A stretch of 64,000 bases of DNA from Ilex aquifolium. Lineage: Eukaryota; Streptophyta; Magnoliopsida; Aquifoliales; Aquifoliaceae. The notes beneath the pieces are model-generated. The model was not told where the DNA came from. It was given only the letters and a program-made list of their open reading frames with translations, and ran no database searches. Below, piece after piece: positions 35,943 to 46,203 of the stretch. The translations under genes and the position numbers were made by a program. Position 1 is the stretch's first letter; the number at the start of each line of letters is the position of its first letter. The stretch covers positions 18,552,064 to 18,616,063 of the forward strand of contig OX637397.1 of assembly GCA_951799425.1 (NCBI GenBank), given 5' to 3'.

Positions 35943-36912
35943 AAACAAATTTGGAATAAGGAGGTTTTTGGTAATTTGTTTGATAATATCAGGAGTCTAG
36001 AGCAGAAAATTCAGTTAGCTGAGTTGAGTTTGGACCAAGAGTTTAGTGATTCTAAATCTGTGGAATTGGAAAGCTACAAAGGTGAACTGGATGATATGCT
36101 CAGGAAGAGGAGATATATTGGAAGCAGAAATCTAATGTTAGATGGGCTTTGGAAGGGGAAAGAAATACCAGATTCTACCAAGCAATAGCTAAAAGCAAGA
36201 GGGTTAGAAATAAAGTTTATAGAATTCAGAACAAGGAGGGAGTGTGGGTACTGGGTATTGCTGTAGTTGTTGAGGGAATGTGATTGCTGATTTTTTGGCA
36301 ACATTTGCTGTTCAGACTGGAGTATATACTGAGTTTTTAATGCAACATAGTTTGCCTTTGTCTGGCAGACTGCTTTTGCAACAGGACCAATCTGGCCTGC
36401 CAACTGCAAGGAAAATGAGGGCTATGATTACTGATCAAAGGGGCTGCAGTGAACAGTGAAATGAAATGCAGTGCTGCAGTTCTGCTCCTCTGCTGGGATG
36501 TCTGAGTTTAGCATCAGTGAGCTGGAGGAGATTTTTACCATGATGAAATAGCATCAGTTTTTGCTGCCATCAAAAGGAAGACTGCTATTATAGTAGGATC
36601 AGTCACTCAAAAGCATGGGTCTGGGATGCTTGCTTGGAATTGCTGCCCGGAGAACAATCAGGCAGCTGTTTCTGCCTGTTTAGCAGTCTGTTCAGAGGGT
36701 GTTGCACTGATCTGACTTGGAATCTGAGATATGGAGCTGGAGGCAGGAATTGTTTCATTTTACAGAGGCTTTTAAATGTAATTACAAATGGTTTAATCCA
36801 TCTTGAAGGATTAAAGCCATGTTTCATACTTTTTAGAACATTTTGTTCTTTGCTTCTTGTAAATTCAACAATTTTGGAAATAAAATTTCTCTCTTTCTTT
36901 AAAAAAAAAAAA
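35943..36912 (+). mobile_element. Internally deleted L1-like LINE with poly(A) tail
   Basis: It opens at WNKEVFGNLFDNIRSLEQK, the linker before RT in plant L1-like elements, continues to ELDDMLRK and then changes frame (one frameshift). After VYRIQNKEGVW-type text it jumps to the RNase H end (ADFLATFAVQTGV-type text near 36290). The RT is deleted. A 3' UTR of about 480 bp follows, ending in a 12-A tail (36901-36912). Possible 9-bp target duplication 'acaagataa' lies at about 35892 and 36917, though the left copy belongs to the tandem repeat. A related 3' end lies at 44209 in the opposite strand. Confidence 0.75.
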
Positions 36913-37654
36913 TGAGACAAGATAAGCACATACATCCATACTTGTTTAGTGTTTTTATATTTAATTTGATTTCGATGAAATTGAATGATTTTTGCCACAT
37001 ACAATGTCTGAGCTTGGCAGCATTGATGAAATTGAATGGCGTTCGTATCCTTCACGATTTGTTAAATTTCTCTTTACAATTGTGTACACTTTTTTTAAAA
37101 TTCTGCAAATAACTTCAAATAGGTGATGTTCAATTTATCAGTTTATTTACAAATAATGTATTTAATTCTCTTGTATCACTTAATCTTTTCAAATTCTTGT
37201 CAAGTCTTTTAAATATAAACATTAAAAAAAAACATCTAAAGAATATGTCAAACAAATAATTCTTAAAACTTGAATCTCTCTACTTTCACACTTCTGATTG
37301 CCACTATAGAATTTGTTGGGTTCTATGTCATATTGGATAATATTGGAAAGCATGATCTTCGAATCTCTAGCTTTCACTTGTGAATATTCACATGAACAGA
37401 AGTGGGGCATAATCATAATAGGGAGCCTTAAATTACTTTTAGAGCTATTAGATGCCACACAAAACTTCTGAAAAAACCCAACTTATGGTTAAAAGTGTTT
37501 CTGGCTTTTGAAGGGGAATACTTTAAGAGCGATTGAAATCGCTTCTTCCAAATGCACTACTATACCATGCATCACATGTAGCATTTAGGCATGAAACAAC
37601 ATCAGAAATTTTGATGATTTATTTAGCCATGAATTTTTGTTTTTATGTCTACAG
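36913..37654. other. AT-rich DNA, no gene
   Basis: Nothing recognised. The right end should include intron sequence ahead of the MFS exon ('tttttatgtctacag|' at 37640-37654). Confidence 0.4.
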
Positions 37655-38078
37655 TCCAATATTTGCAGAGATAGTTCCAGAGAGATCTCGAATGAGCATC
37701 TACGCTTTCGATCGATCCTTTGAATCCATATTAGCATCATTTGCTCCTCCTATAGTTGGAATTTTGTCTCAGCATGTCTATGGTTACAAACCAGTTACAA
37801 AAGGAGCAATGGATTCGCAAGAGATTGAAACAGATAGAGAAAATGCTGCAGCACTTGCCAAGGCACTCTACACAGTGATTGGCATTCCAATGGCTATTTG
37901 TTGCCTCATCTACTCCTTCTTATACTCTACTTATCCAAGAGATACGGAACGGGCAAGAATGGATTCCTTAATAGAATCAGAAATGCAAGACATGGAGATG
38001 GACAATCCTTCAGGACAATTATACTCCCAAACTCGTATTTCAGAATCAGATGAGCTACATGGAAAGAGAGGAGTGTGA
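37655..38078 (+). pseudogene. Last exon of a plant MFS transporter gene (At4g36790-like)
   Basis: A splice acceptor 'tctacag' is followed by PIFAEIVPERSRMSIYAFDR, then FESILASFAPPIVGILSQHV, KALYTVIGIPMAICCLIYSF and the cytosolic tail up to TGA. This is the C-terminal exon of plant spinster-like/MFS proteins (two last membrane segments and tail). No earlier exon occurs upstream. The reading is open, so the piece itself is not damaged, but a transporter cannot be made from it. It runs against the orientation of the Helitron and of the other captured pieces. Confidence 0.85.
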
Positions 38079-38917
38079 CTTAAATCGGTTATGAACAAGA
38101 GGAAAGCCTTGATTTTGATGAAAATGATGAGAAGAGACTGCTTTACCATCAGCTCACATTTTGAGATCTTGCCAAATATGACTGGGAATGCAGCAAGCTG
38201 ACTATTACTCCTTACTCCTAAAACTTTTTTTTTTTTTTTTAAGTTTAAATGGAAAGCATTACATGGCCATACATTAAAGGAAAATTTCGATGCGTATAGG
38301 ACTTAGACTCCATATCTAAAAGCTCACTGACTCTGACTTAGAAAATTTGTATCGAACTGTTAAATTCCATGGTCCACTTACTACATGGCAGTGACTTATC
38401 TGCTAACTACATGGAATGCATAGTCATCACTGTAACCCAGCCAGCAATTGATGAACGGCAACAACAAAAGGGAGTTCATGAGGCTAATTGTTGTTGGTTT
38501 TCATTGTTTTGGGGTGTGCAACTCCATGGAGTTGTAGGAATTGAACTGTTATGGGAGTTATAATATTAAAAGAGCACAATATTTTGGGGCTATTCCCGGA
38601 CAAAATGAATAGTTGTGAACTGTAACTATGGGTGTTTTGGCTCATTTTGGGGTGCTATAGTTAAATGGTTATAGAACAATGTGATATCATTCTTCATATT
38701 ATAGATTGACAGGAGGCACATCAAAGGAAATACAAGAACAAAGTGTCCAATTATTTCTGAGAAAATACTTCCCACCAAGAATAAATCTCATTATTTTAAA
38801 GGAAATTTCCACATAAAAACAAAAATATCCTAAATAACATATACAATCGAAATTAAATGAAAGCTAAACCATCAAATTTCATTTAACATTCAAATACATT
38901 ATCATCCAATTACTCAC
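38079..38917. other. Unassigned Helitron interior
   Basis: May include the 3' UTR of the MFS exon at its left. No other gene feature seen. Confidence 0.4.
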
Positions 38918-39115
38918 CCGGATGTCCCGACAAAGAGGATGTGAACACAAAACACCGGTACAAGTCCGGTCAGAAATCTGAAGGAAATAAACCAAATCAT
39001 ATCTCATTCAGTAGTAATTGAAACCAAAAATAAACAAAAAATTCAGAACTAATAATTTTAACACAATAGTTACCTGGTAAGAGGGAGGGTAGAGCTCCTG
39101 TAGCGGTGGAAAGCT
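38918..39115 (-). pseudogene. Unidentified two-exon gene fragment
   Basis: On the minus strand one stretch ends ...SFPPLQELYPPSYQ|gtaact (39115 to about 39075). A clean 60-nt exon at 38977-38918 (ttccttcag|...|gtgagt) reads [20 protein letters not shown] in the same frame. Both splice borders fit. I do not recognise the family; Cys spacing in the second exon is suggestive of metal or disulfide binding but no more. Probably another captured piece. Confidence 0.4.
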
Positions 39116-39591
39116 TGAAGAAGATGCAATTTTGTTGTGTAAAGTATAATGCCAAGACACAAGCGCTGCTGGCAAATAGGATTTCAAAGAATTTTTCAGA
39201 CAGAAAATAGCGATTGTAAATAGGATTACGAAGAAGCTCAACAGTCTTTTTAATTAAACAAATTAATTGTTGGGATGTGTATAACCACAACCAAAGAAAA
39301 TGGATGTCTAATTGAAATCTATAATGGATAACTGACTTTTGTAATTGAATACATGTAATTAAATACATTTGAGGAGAGAGAGACTGAGAAGGGGACGGTG
39401 AAGAGGGGTCCATGACGGTGTGAGAGACAAACTGGGAGGAGGACGGTGAAGGGGGTGGTGTGCTATTCTCTAATCGGTGGGGCTGTGAATTTGGGTGTAA
39501 CGGCTGACAAGTAAATCCAGAGCAGTGAATTTGAGAAAGGAAATAGGGAGAAAGAGAAGGAAGATGAAGAGAACGGCTATAAATTTATAGG
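39116..39591. other. Unassigned Helitron interior, purine-rich to the right
   Basis: No gene recognised. It becomes GGA/GAG-rich from about 39365 on. Confidence 0.35.
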
Positions 39592-39693
39592 AGAGAGAAA
39601 AAAAAGGGAGAGAAAGTAGGAGAGAGATAGTGTAACAGCTGTGAATGGATTGAGGAAATAGGGAGAGAAAGAGAGAAAATAGGAACAGAGTGA
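39592..39693 (+). repeat. GA-rich direct repeat, copy 1
   Basis: A block of about 102 bp including 'gtgtaacagctgtgaatgga' recurs in the same orientation at 45970-46081. The two copies lie just outside the inverted arms of the FAR1/MULE region. Confidence 0.8.
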
Positions 39694-40009
39694 TGGATCT
39701 GGCTCCTCTGTTGTTCAGAAGGAACAGCACAGCCTGCTGTTCGGTTAAAACGACGGCGTTTGGCTTCTTTTTTTTATTTTTTTCTTTGTGCCGTTAAACG
39801 GCACCGTTCCATTTTCTTCTTCAACAGTCCAGCAGCAGTAAAGTATTGGCGCCATTCTTGCTCCATTCTTGCGCCATTTGAACAGTCCTACACCAAAAAC
39901 AACAAAGGCTCCTACGATTCATGGTTTTGCGATTCTTGTTTTGCGATTCCTCTCCTTCGTCCATTTCAGGTATTCTTATGTTCATTTCAAATATTTTTAA
40001 GTGGATATA

Positions 40010-40293
40010 TGTATAAACACACACACACACATATATATACACATACACACCCACAAATTGTACAATTTTTTTAGTTGGATTTTTCTTGACCTAAATTTAA
40101 ATTTTAAAATTTTGAATCTTCGATTGTTTTGTTGATTTTTTTTATCATTATTAAATTTTATGATATGATTTAATTGTGATGTTTTGGTTTGTTGTTAATT
40201 TATATTGATCGTGGGTTCGAGTCTCATCACCACCTTCTCCATGTAAAATAATGTTCAAAAAAATTAAAAAAAAAAATACATTGAAGCTTGTTT

Positions 40294-40326
<33 letters not shown>

Positions 40327-40573
40327 CACACCCACAAATTTACATTTTTTTTAGTTGGATTTTTCTTGACCTAAATTTAAATTTTCAAATTTTGAATCTT
40401 CGATTGTTTTGTTGATTTTTTTGATCATTATTAAATTTTATGATATGATTTAATTGTGATGTTTTGGTTTGTTGTTAATTTATATTGATCGTGGATTCGA
40501 ACCTCATCACCACCTTCTCCATGTAACATAATGTTCAAAAAAATTAAAAAAAAAAATACATTGAAGCTTGTTT

Positions 40574-40612
<39 letters not shown>

Positions 40613-40861
40613 CACACTCACAAATTTACATTTTTTTTAGTTGGATTTTTCTTGACCTAAATTTAAATTTTAAAATTTTGAATCTTCGATTGTTTTGTTG
40701 ATTTTTTTATCATTATTAAATTTTATGATATGATTTAATTCTGATATTTTGGTTTGTTGTTGTTAATTTATATTGATCGTGGGTTCGAGCCTCATCACCA
40801 CCTTCTCCATGTAACATAATGTTCAAAAAAATTAAAAAAAAAAATACATTGAAGCTTGTTT

Positions 40862-40899
<38 letters not shown>

Positions 40900-41155
40900 A
40901 TACACATACACACCCACAAATTGTACAATTTTTTTAGTTGGATTTTTCTTGATTTAAATTTAAATTTTAAAATTTTGAATCTTCGATTGTTTTGTTGATT
41001 TTTTTTATCATTATTAAATTTTATGATATGATTTAATTGTGATGTTTTGGTTTGTTGTTAATTTATATTGATCGTGGGTTCGAGCCTCATCACCACCTTC
41101 TCCATGTAACATAATGTTCAAAAAAATTAAAAAAAAAAATACATTGAAGCTTGTT
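40010..41155 (+). repeat. Four tandem repeats of about 280-297 bp with internal B-box-like motif
   Basis: Landmark 'ttagttggatttttcttga' starts at 40071, 40351, 40637 and 40934. Each unit has a (CA)n/(TA)n run, an AT-rich middle, 'gatcgtgggttcgagtctc' (or 'gcctc') and an A-rich end. The GGTTCGAGTCTC word matches the RNA polymerase III B-box pattern, so each unit may derive from the 3' part of a tRNA-related SINE. The array sits in the likely 5' UTR intron of the FAR1-type gene (donor 'cag|gtattc' near 39969, acceptor 'tttgcag' at 41194). Confidence 0.88.
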
Positions 41156-41209
41156 TTAGTGTTGATACACTAGTTAGTCCTTTTTTTTTTGCAGGTATTG
41201 ACATCGATA

Positions 41210-43497
41210 ATGGAGTCCGTTGTAGTTAATGAAATTATGAACACTCCAAGTATTGGTATGCAATTTGACTCGGATGAAGATGCTTATGAGTTTTATAACA
41301 AATATGGAGGTTCGGTCGGATTTAGTGTGAGAAAAGACTACCACAATAAAAGTAAGAAAGATCAGATCATGATTTATAGAAAGTATGTTTGTTGCAAAGA
41401 GGGACAAAGAGATGTGGATAAAAGGGATTGGAAAGTAATAAAATCGCGAGCCGAGACACGAACCAAATGTCCGGCTCACATGTGCATATCTCTCAATCGG
41501 GAAATTGGGAAATTTATCGTGGTCAAATGGAAGGATGATCACAATCATCCATTGCACCTTAAGGAATGTGTACATATGATGCCATCTCAAAGGAAAGTTT
41601 CTACTGTGCAAGGCATTCATGTTGACATGGCATCGGATTGTGGGATATTACTTAAAGATTCATATGAACTTATGAGTACCTAGGCAGGTGGAAGAGAAAA
41701 TTTGGGGTTCACTCGGCAAGACCAAAAAAATTACATTCGTGATAGGAGACGACGAGAGTTAAGATATGGTGAAGCTGGTAGTTTGTTGAATTATTTTCGG
41801 TTAGAAGCGGTTAAAAGTCCATCATTTTACTATGGTATCCAGTTGGATGTTGAGGAGCATATTACAAATATTTTTTGGGCTGACCCGAAAATGATTATTG
41901 ACTATGGTCACTTTGGAGACGTTGTCTCATTTGACACAACATTCCGTACGAACAAGGATTATCGACCTTTTGCATGTTTTGTTGGCTTTAATCATTTTAG
42001 GAAGACTGTGATTTTTGGTGCTGCATTATTGTATGATGAAACGGCAGCGTCGTTTCAATGGTTATTTGAGACATTTTTGCAAGCAATGTCTGGGAAGAAG
42101 CCTATCACCATCTTAACTGATCAAGATCAAGCAATGGCTAAGGCAATAACCCAAGTGATGCTGGAGACTTATCACGGGCTATGTACTTGGCATCTTTCCC
42201 AAAATGCTTTAAAGCATCTAGGGAATATATACAAGGATGGTTCTAACTTTGTCACCAAATTGCAAAAATGCATCTACGAATATACGGAGGAAAATGAATT
42301 GTTTGAGACTTGGAATATGTTGCTTGATGAGTATAATTTGTGGGATAATACCTGGATGAAGACAACTTGGACTTTGAGGGAGAAATGGGCTAAGGTGTAT
42401 ATTAAGAGAACTTTTACAGCAGGTATGAGGGGCACCCAGCTTAGTGAGAGTTTGAATGCAAAATTGCGAAAGTACTTAAAGCCAGATCATGATATTGTTC
42501 AATTCTTTACTCACTTTGATATAGTTGTAAATGATAAGAGGTATGTGGAGTCGGAGGAAGAGTACCATGCTAGGCAAAAGTTGCCAAGAATGAAGTTAAA
42601 AAAAGCTCTCATGTTGGTGCAAGTTGGACAATGTTACACTCCTCCTGTGTTTGATTTATTTCATGACGAGTATGATACATTCCAGTGTGCTGTTGTGAAG
42701 CCATGCAATACTATGGAGCAACAACATCAATTTGTTGTTAAATTGTTTGGAAAAGAGAGTGAGTATTTGGTGTGGATAAATGCTATTGAACAACTTGTTA
42801 GTTGTAGTTGTCGGAAGTTTGAAATGGTTGAAATATTATGTAGTCATGCACTTAAAGTGTTGGACACAATGAATATTAAGCAAATTCCTGAAGGCTACAT
42901 AATAAAGAGATGGAGACGAGATGCAAGGAATATTCATACACCAGAGTATAGTGTATCAAATGTGGAGGATCCTAAGTTGGTGGCAGCATCTCGTTATAAG
43001 CAACTATGTCCTAGAATGGTACAATTAGCAGCTCGTTGCTCTGAACTTGGACCTGCACATCAGTTGGTGACACAAGGCATTCAAAATTTGTTTGAACAAG
43101 TGGAGAAAATGTTTGCATCACATATTGATGAAGGTAGTGCTTCATTTGAAAGCACATGTGTGGATAATGAAGGAATGGAGAATGTGGACCCTAACATTTT
43201 ACGAATGAAAGGTATAAAAAGGAAGGATGGTGGTTACAAAGGTTGGGGTCGACTCAAGCCGTGGCATGAGAAGCCATCTAAGAGGAAGAAAGTAATTACA
43301 CAACATTCTAATATGTCCAAGGTATGACACATCGAACATTGAATGATTTTTTTATATTTACTTAACATACGAAAATATTGATTTGATGATTATTTGTCAT
43401 TAAGGTACCTTCATCTCCACAACCAGTATGTCCACAACCATTACCTTCACAACCATTATCTACACAACCAGTATGTTCACAAGCATCCAATACTCAG
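41210..43497 (+). CDS. FAR1/FRS-type Mutator transposase with one in-frame TAG
   Basis: Start ATG 41210 (MESVVVNEIMNTPSIGMQFD). Exon 1 runs to 43321 (AAG|gtatga) and exon 2 is 43405-43497, giving about 735 codons plus a possible last exon near 43574. Domains are FAR1 DNA-binding (residues about 17-115, with the C...C...HNHPL pattern), MULE transposase (about 225-345; acidic residues D242 in SFDTTF, D304 in TILTD, E413 in QLSES) and a SWIM zinc finger (C532, C534, C544, H546). Exon 2 adds a Pro/Gln-rich tail (QPVCPQPLPSQPLSTQPVC). A single TAG at 41681-41683 (codon 158) interrupts an otherwise perfect frame, so it is a nearly intact transposase or a recent pseudogene. The alternative is a host FRS gene, but the surroundings favour a transposon. 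Confidence 0.85.
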
Positions 43498-44208
43498 GTA
43501 TATTAGTTTATTCATACATTGATTACATTAATTTTAATGTTATATTCTCATTGATCCATTCTAATTTATGTAAGCTATGTTATTTGATGCAACACAAATG
43601 CATTTATTCGGTGCGGAATCCTCCTTCATGAACGAGAACTTCTACGATTTTTTCAAGGATATTTGAAGAACAAGAGGGCAAAAGTTGTGTTGTTGCTTGT
43701 TGGTTTGAGCTTCCTTATTGTTCTGGGAGCTGATCTTTGGTGCTAAGTTGTTGGTGCTGTTTTTAGCTATTGCTTGATGCTAATGGTTTTGCAATGATGT
43801 TGATGTTGCTGCTCCAGTGCTGGATGGTGTTTCAAATTGCTGTTCAAGTTTTGAAGTCCAGTTATGCTTGATCTTGACACTTTCTTTTTGATCATTTTGA
43901 AATTTGAAATTACAATGTATTCTTTTGCTATGGGGATGGTGGATCTTCTATTGTCTTGTTTTAGAAGATAACCATCCCTTTGGAAACACCTGTGTACATG
44001 ACCCCATTTTCGACTTTTATGGAATTGATCTTACTTACCGAAAAAAAAAATGTCATCCCTTCAATGCCATCATCATCCATACCATCATCCAACATACAAA
44101 TATTAAACATCTCATTTTAATGCAATGTTCACTTGGAAGCGGATGTTCATTCCCCAAAATTCAGGCACAGTTGGAATATCAAGCAGATGTTTATTCCCCA
44201 AAAAATAG
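43498..44208. other. 3' region of the FAR1-type gene
   Basis: A last coding exon may lie at 43574-43630. Frame choice is ambiguous, with two candidate readings, one ending ENFYDFFKDI. The rest is probable 3' UTR-like text rich in 'tgctgttgatg' words, with an A run at 44040-44049. Confidence 0.4.
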
Positions 44209-44800
44209 CTTTTTTTTTTTAGGGAAAGAGAAATTTTATTTCCAAAATCATAAATTACAAGAATCAAAGAACAAATTGTTCTAAAAGTATAAAAATGGCT
44301 TTAATCCTTCAAGATGATCAAAACCATTTCTAGTTACATCTTTGACTTGGACTAGGTCCTATCTTCACATCCTAGATCCATGCCTTCAGACAACAGCTCC
44401 AAGCAAACATCCCAGACTGAACCTGTGAACAGCAGCAAACTGCCAGATACTGGTAGAAATCTATATGTTGAATTCAGGCCCTGCCTTAGTTCAGCATAAA
44501 ACAGCATCACAACCCTGCAGCACAGCAGAGTGTGCTTACAGTAGCACACTGCAACAATAGATACTGCACCAGATGCTCCAACCCAGGAAACCCAGCACAG
44601 TAGACAGAACAAAACTTCTACAGAAAACAACATTCTGTTACAAAAGAACAGACAAAATTGTTTCACTTCCTCCTGTACAGCCTGCAACAGCAACCCAGAT
44701 TCAGGCCCTCAGCTCACATAAATTCAACTACCAGTTATCATCAAAATTCTGTCTGCTTGCATTAATATTATCAAATAAGCTGACTGAACCCATAATTCTG
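44209..44800 (-). mobile_element. 5'-truncated LINE 3' end, same family as 35943-36912
   Basis: A poly(T) run at 44209-44219 marks the tail. Inward, the minus strand reads 'gaaataaaattt', 'gttctttg-ttcttgtaa' and 'catcttgaaggattaaagcc', words also present at 36800-36895. It is UTR only; no coding is left. The inner border is approximate. Confidence 0.65.
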
Positions 44801-45061
44801 GAAGGGTTGACATCCTTGTACAATTATATTGTCAAGAATCCCTTCAACTTAATTGAAACTTATACTCAAAATCAAGTGAAGTTGTTTATCTTAAACTAGT
44901 CCAATTGATGGAAGAACACAACATTACAATAGCCATTACTTTTTACAGCAAAGTTTTGCATTTACACTAGCTTTTCAAACACATGAAATCCAAACTGGAG
45001 ACAAGCAAAACTCAAGCAAAAATAGGATTGGAAGACTAAATTCAGTTAGCTAAGTCAGTAC
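44801..45061. other. DNA downstream of the LOG exon
   Basis: Searched on the minus strand for the final LOG exon; none found. Confidence 0.4.
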
Positions 45062-45205
45062 CTCCATCTTTATTAAAAGCTCTTTGGCAGTTGGAGCAGA
45101 GAGAACTATGTGCCGAGCACCTGGCTTGATGAAACCTTCTTCAACACCATTGTCGAATAACGCAAGCAAAGAGTTATAGTAGCCATCAACATTTAGCAGA
45201 CCAAC
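45062..45205 (-). pseudogene. LOG8: Single internal exon of a LOG cytokinin-activating enzyme gene (LOG8-like)
   Basis: A 144-nt minus-strand exon (acceptor 'ctgtacag', donor GAG|gtactg) reads [20 protein letters not shown] then [20 protein letters not shown] and KELLIKME, the C-terminal part of LOG phosphoribohydrolases. The full enzyme releases active cytokinin from its nucleotide. The catalytic PGGxGTxxE motif lies in an upstream exon, which is not in the window. The exon itself is undamaged. It is best explained as a captured fragment; it lies near the 5' end of the candidate Helitron and inside the inverted arms. Confidence 0.85.
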
Positions 45206-45898
45206 CTGTACAGAGATTTGCCCATCACATCATCTAGTAATTCACTTCATCTACTAGCTTTCAGAACAAAAATAGAATGCCTTTGTAGGCCGAAATCTCA
45301 AGCCCCTCTAATAATTCAATGAAACTACTTGAGCAATAACCAATAATAAACCAAGTCAATTCAAGAATATAGCCAAGAAAGCATCACCACTTTAACAGTT
45401 CATCAATTATAAACATATTGATAATAACGCATTTTTAAATTTAAGAAAAGGAAAGCAAAACATGTTATTCTCGATCCCATTTTTGCCTCGATCCTCTTTT
45501 GATTCTTCATCACCGACGGCCAGGTCAGATCCACCACCAGAAATTTCTTCATCAGTACTAAATTTTCTGACCCGAATTTGAAGAGTCTGATGAAGACAAG
45601 AACATTGAGGCCACAGTTCTCAAGAATTTCATCCTCGGAAACCCGAACAGCGTGCCGAATCCAATCGATCGACGGAAGCAACCGGTGAATGGTGACGGAA
45701 CGGTGGATGGGAATGTCAAGGTTAAGAGAGAGACGGCGGGGATAGTGATCGCCTACCAATCTGTGTTCATCACTTTTAGAGAGAGAAAGAGAGTCGGGGT
45801 GCTGCAAAAGGATGTATAGGGAGTGTTCATGGGGATTCAGATTTTGGGTCTTCGATAGTTTTAGGGCTTTTTTTTTGGGTCTGATTGGTTTTTTAAAA
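45206..45898. other. Unassigned DNA between the LOG exon and the right inverted arm
   Basis: A long minus-strand frame (46119-45403) crosses this part, but it runs through the arm and the GA-rich repeat and has no recognisable domain. A GC-richer stretch at 45620-45740 could be another captured leader, unproven. Confidence 0.35.
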
Positions 45899-45969
45899 AA
45901 GGCACCAAACGGTACCGTTTTAACCGAACAGCAGGCTGTGCTGTTCCTTTTGAACAGCAGAGGAGCCGG

Positions 45970-46081
45970 AGAGAGAAAAAAAAGGGAGAGAAAGTAGGAG
46001 AGAGAGAGTGTAACAGCTGTGAATGGATTGAGGAAATAGGGAGAGAAAGAGAGAAGAGAGAGAAAATAGGAACAGAGTGAT
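45970..46081 (+). repeat. GA-rich direct repeat, copy 2
   Basis: Same block and orientation as 39592-39693, with a small GA expansion (extra 'gagagaaga' text). Confidence 0.8.
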
Positions 46082-46182
46082 ATAGGAATAGAGGAGTCAC
46101 GTAAACGTTTGAGAAACATATGATACAGATGACATAATTAAAATGTTAGAGGATAAAATTAGAAATAAAATATTTTTCACAT

Positions 46183-46203
46183 GGCTTTTAAAAATAGTAT
46201 AGA
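46183..46203 (-). other. Helitron 5' terminus
   Basis: The minus strand reads A|TCTATACTATTTTTAAAAGC. The TC start after A and the TATACTAT...AAAAGC form match known plant Helitron 5' ends. Confidence 0.6.

Larger units (their letters stand above)
39701..45967 (+). mobile_element. Candidate Mutator-like element (FAR1 type) bounded by about 65-bp inverted arms
   Basis: The left arm, 39701-39769, begins GGCTCCTCTG and runs through 'cagcctgctgttcggttaaaacg'. The right arm, 45899-45967, is its reverse complement with few differences. Between them are the tandem-repeat leader, a FAR1/MULE transposase gene, a LINE scrap and the LOG exon. A transposase gene between TIR-like arms fits a Mutator-like element, but no 9-bp duplication is present. 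Instead a direct repeat of about 100-110 bp flanks both arms, and the LOG piece inside is unexplained unless the MULE also captured it. The borders are therefore provisional. Confidence 0.45.
29689..46203 (-). mobile_element. Candidate 16.5-kb Helitron carrying host gene fragments
   Basis: Read on the minus strand, the element starts TCTATACTATTTTTAAAAGC (46203 leftward), preceded by A. It ends with a hairpin CACGTGC-AAC-GCACGTG (29717-29701), 8 nt, then CTAG (29692-29689), followed by T. TC start, near-terminal hairpin, CTRR end and insertion between A and T, without target duplication, are the Helitron hallmarks. Inside are pieces of at least four unrelated host genes with introns, another common trait of plant Helitrons. 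No Rep/helicase is seen, so it would be non-autonomous. LINE scraps and a FAR1/MULE-type element lie within and are presumably later insertions. Caveat: the two ends might belong to different Helitrons. Confidence 0.6.

Noticed and set aside
40200-40240. Possible tRNA gene at 'gtgggttcgagtctc'
   Set aside because: Only the B-box-like half is present. No A-box arm, acceptor stem or anticodon arm could be folded by eye, and the word recurs in all four tandem units.
41174-41620. 148-codon minus-strand frame
   Set aside because: Shadow of the FAR1 domain coding sequence on the other strand.
45403-46119. 238-codon minus-strand frame
   Set aside because: It crosses the inverted arm and the GA-rich direct repeat, has Leu/Ser-rich low-complexity composition and no recognisable domain.
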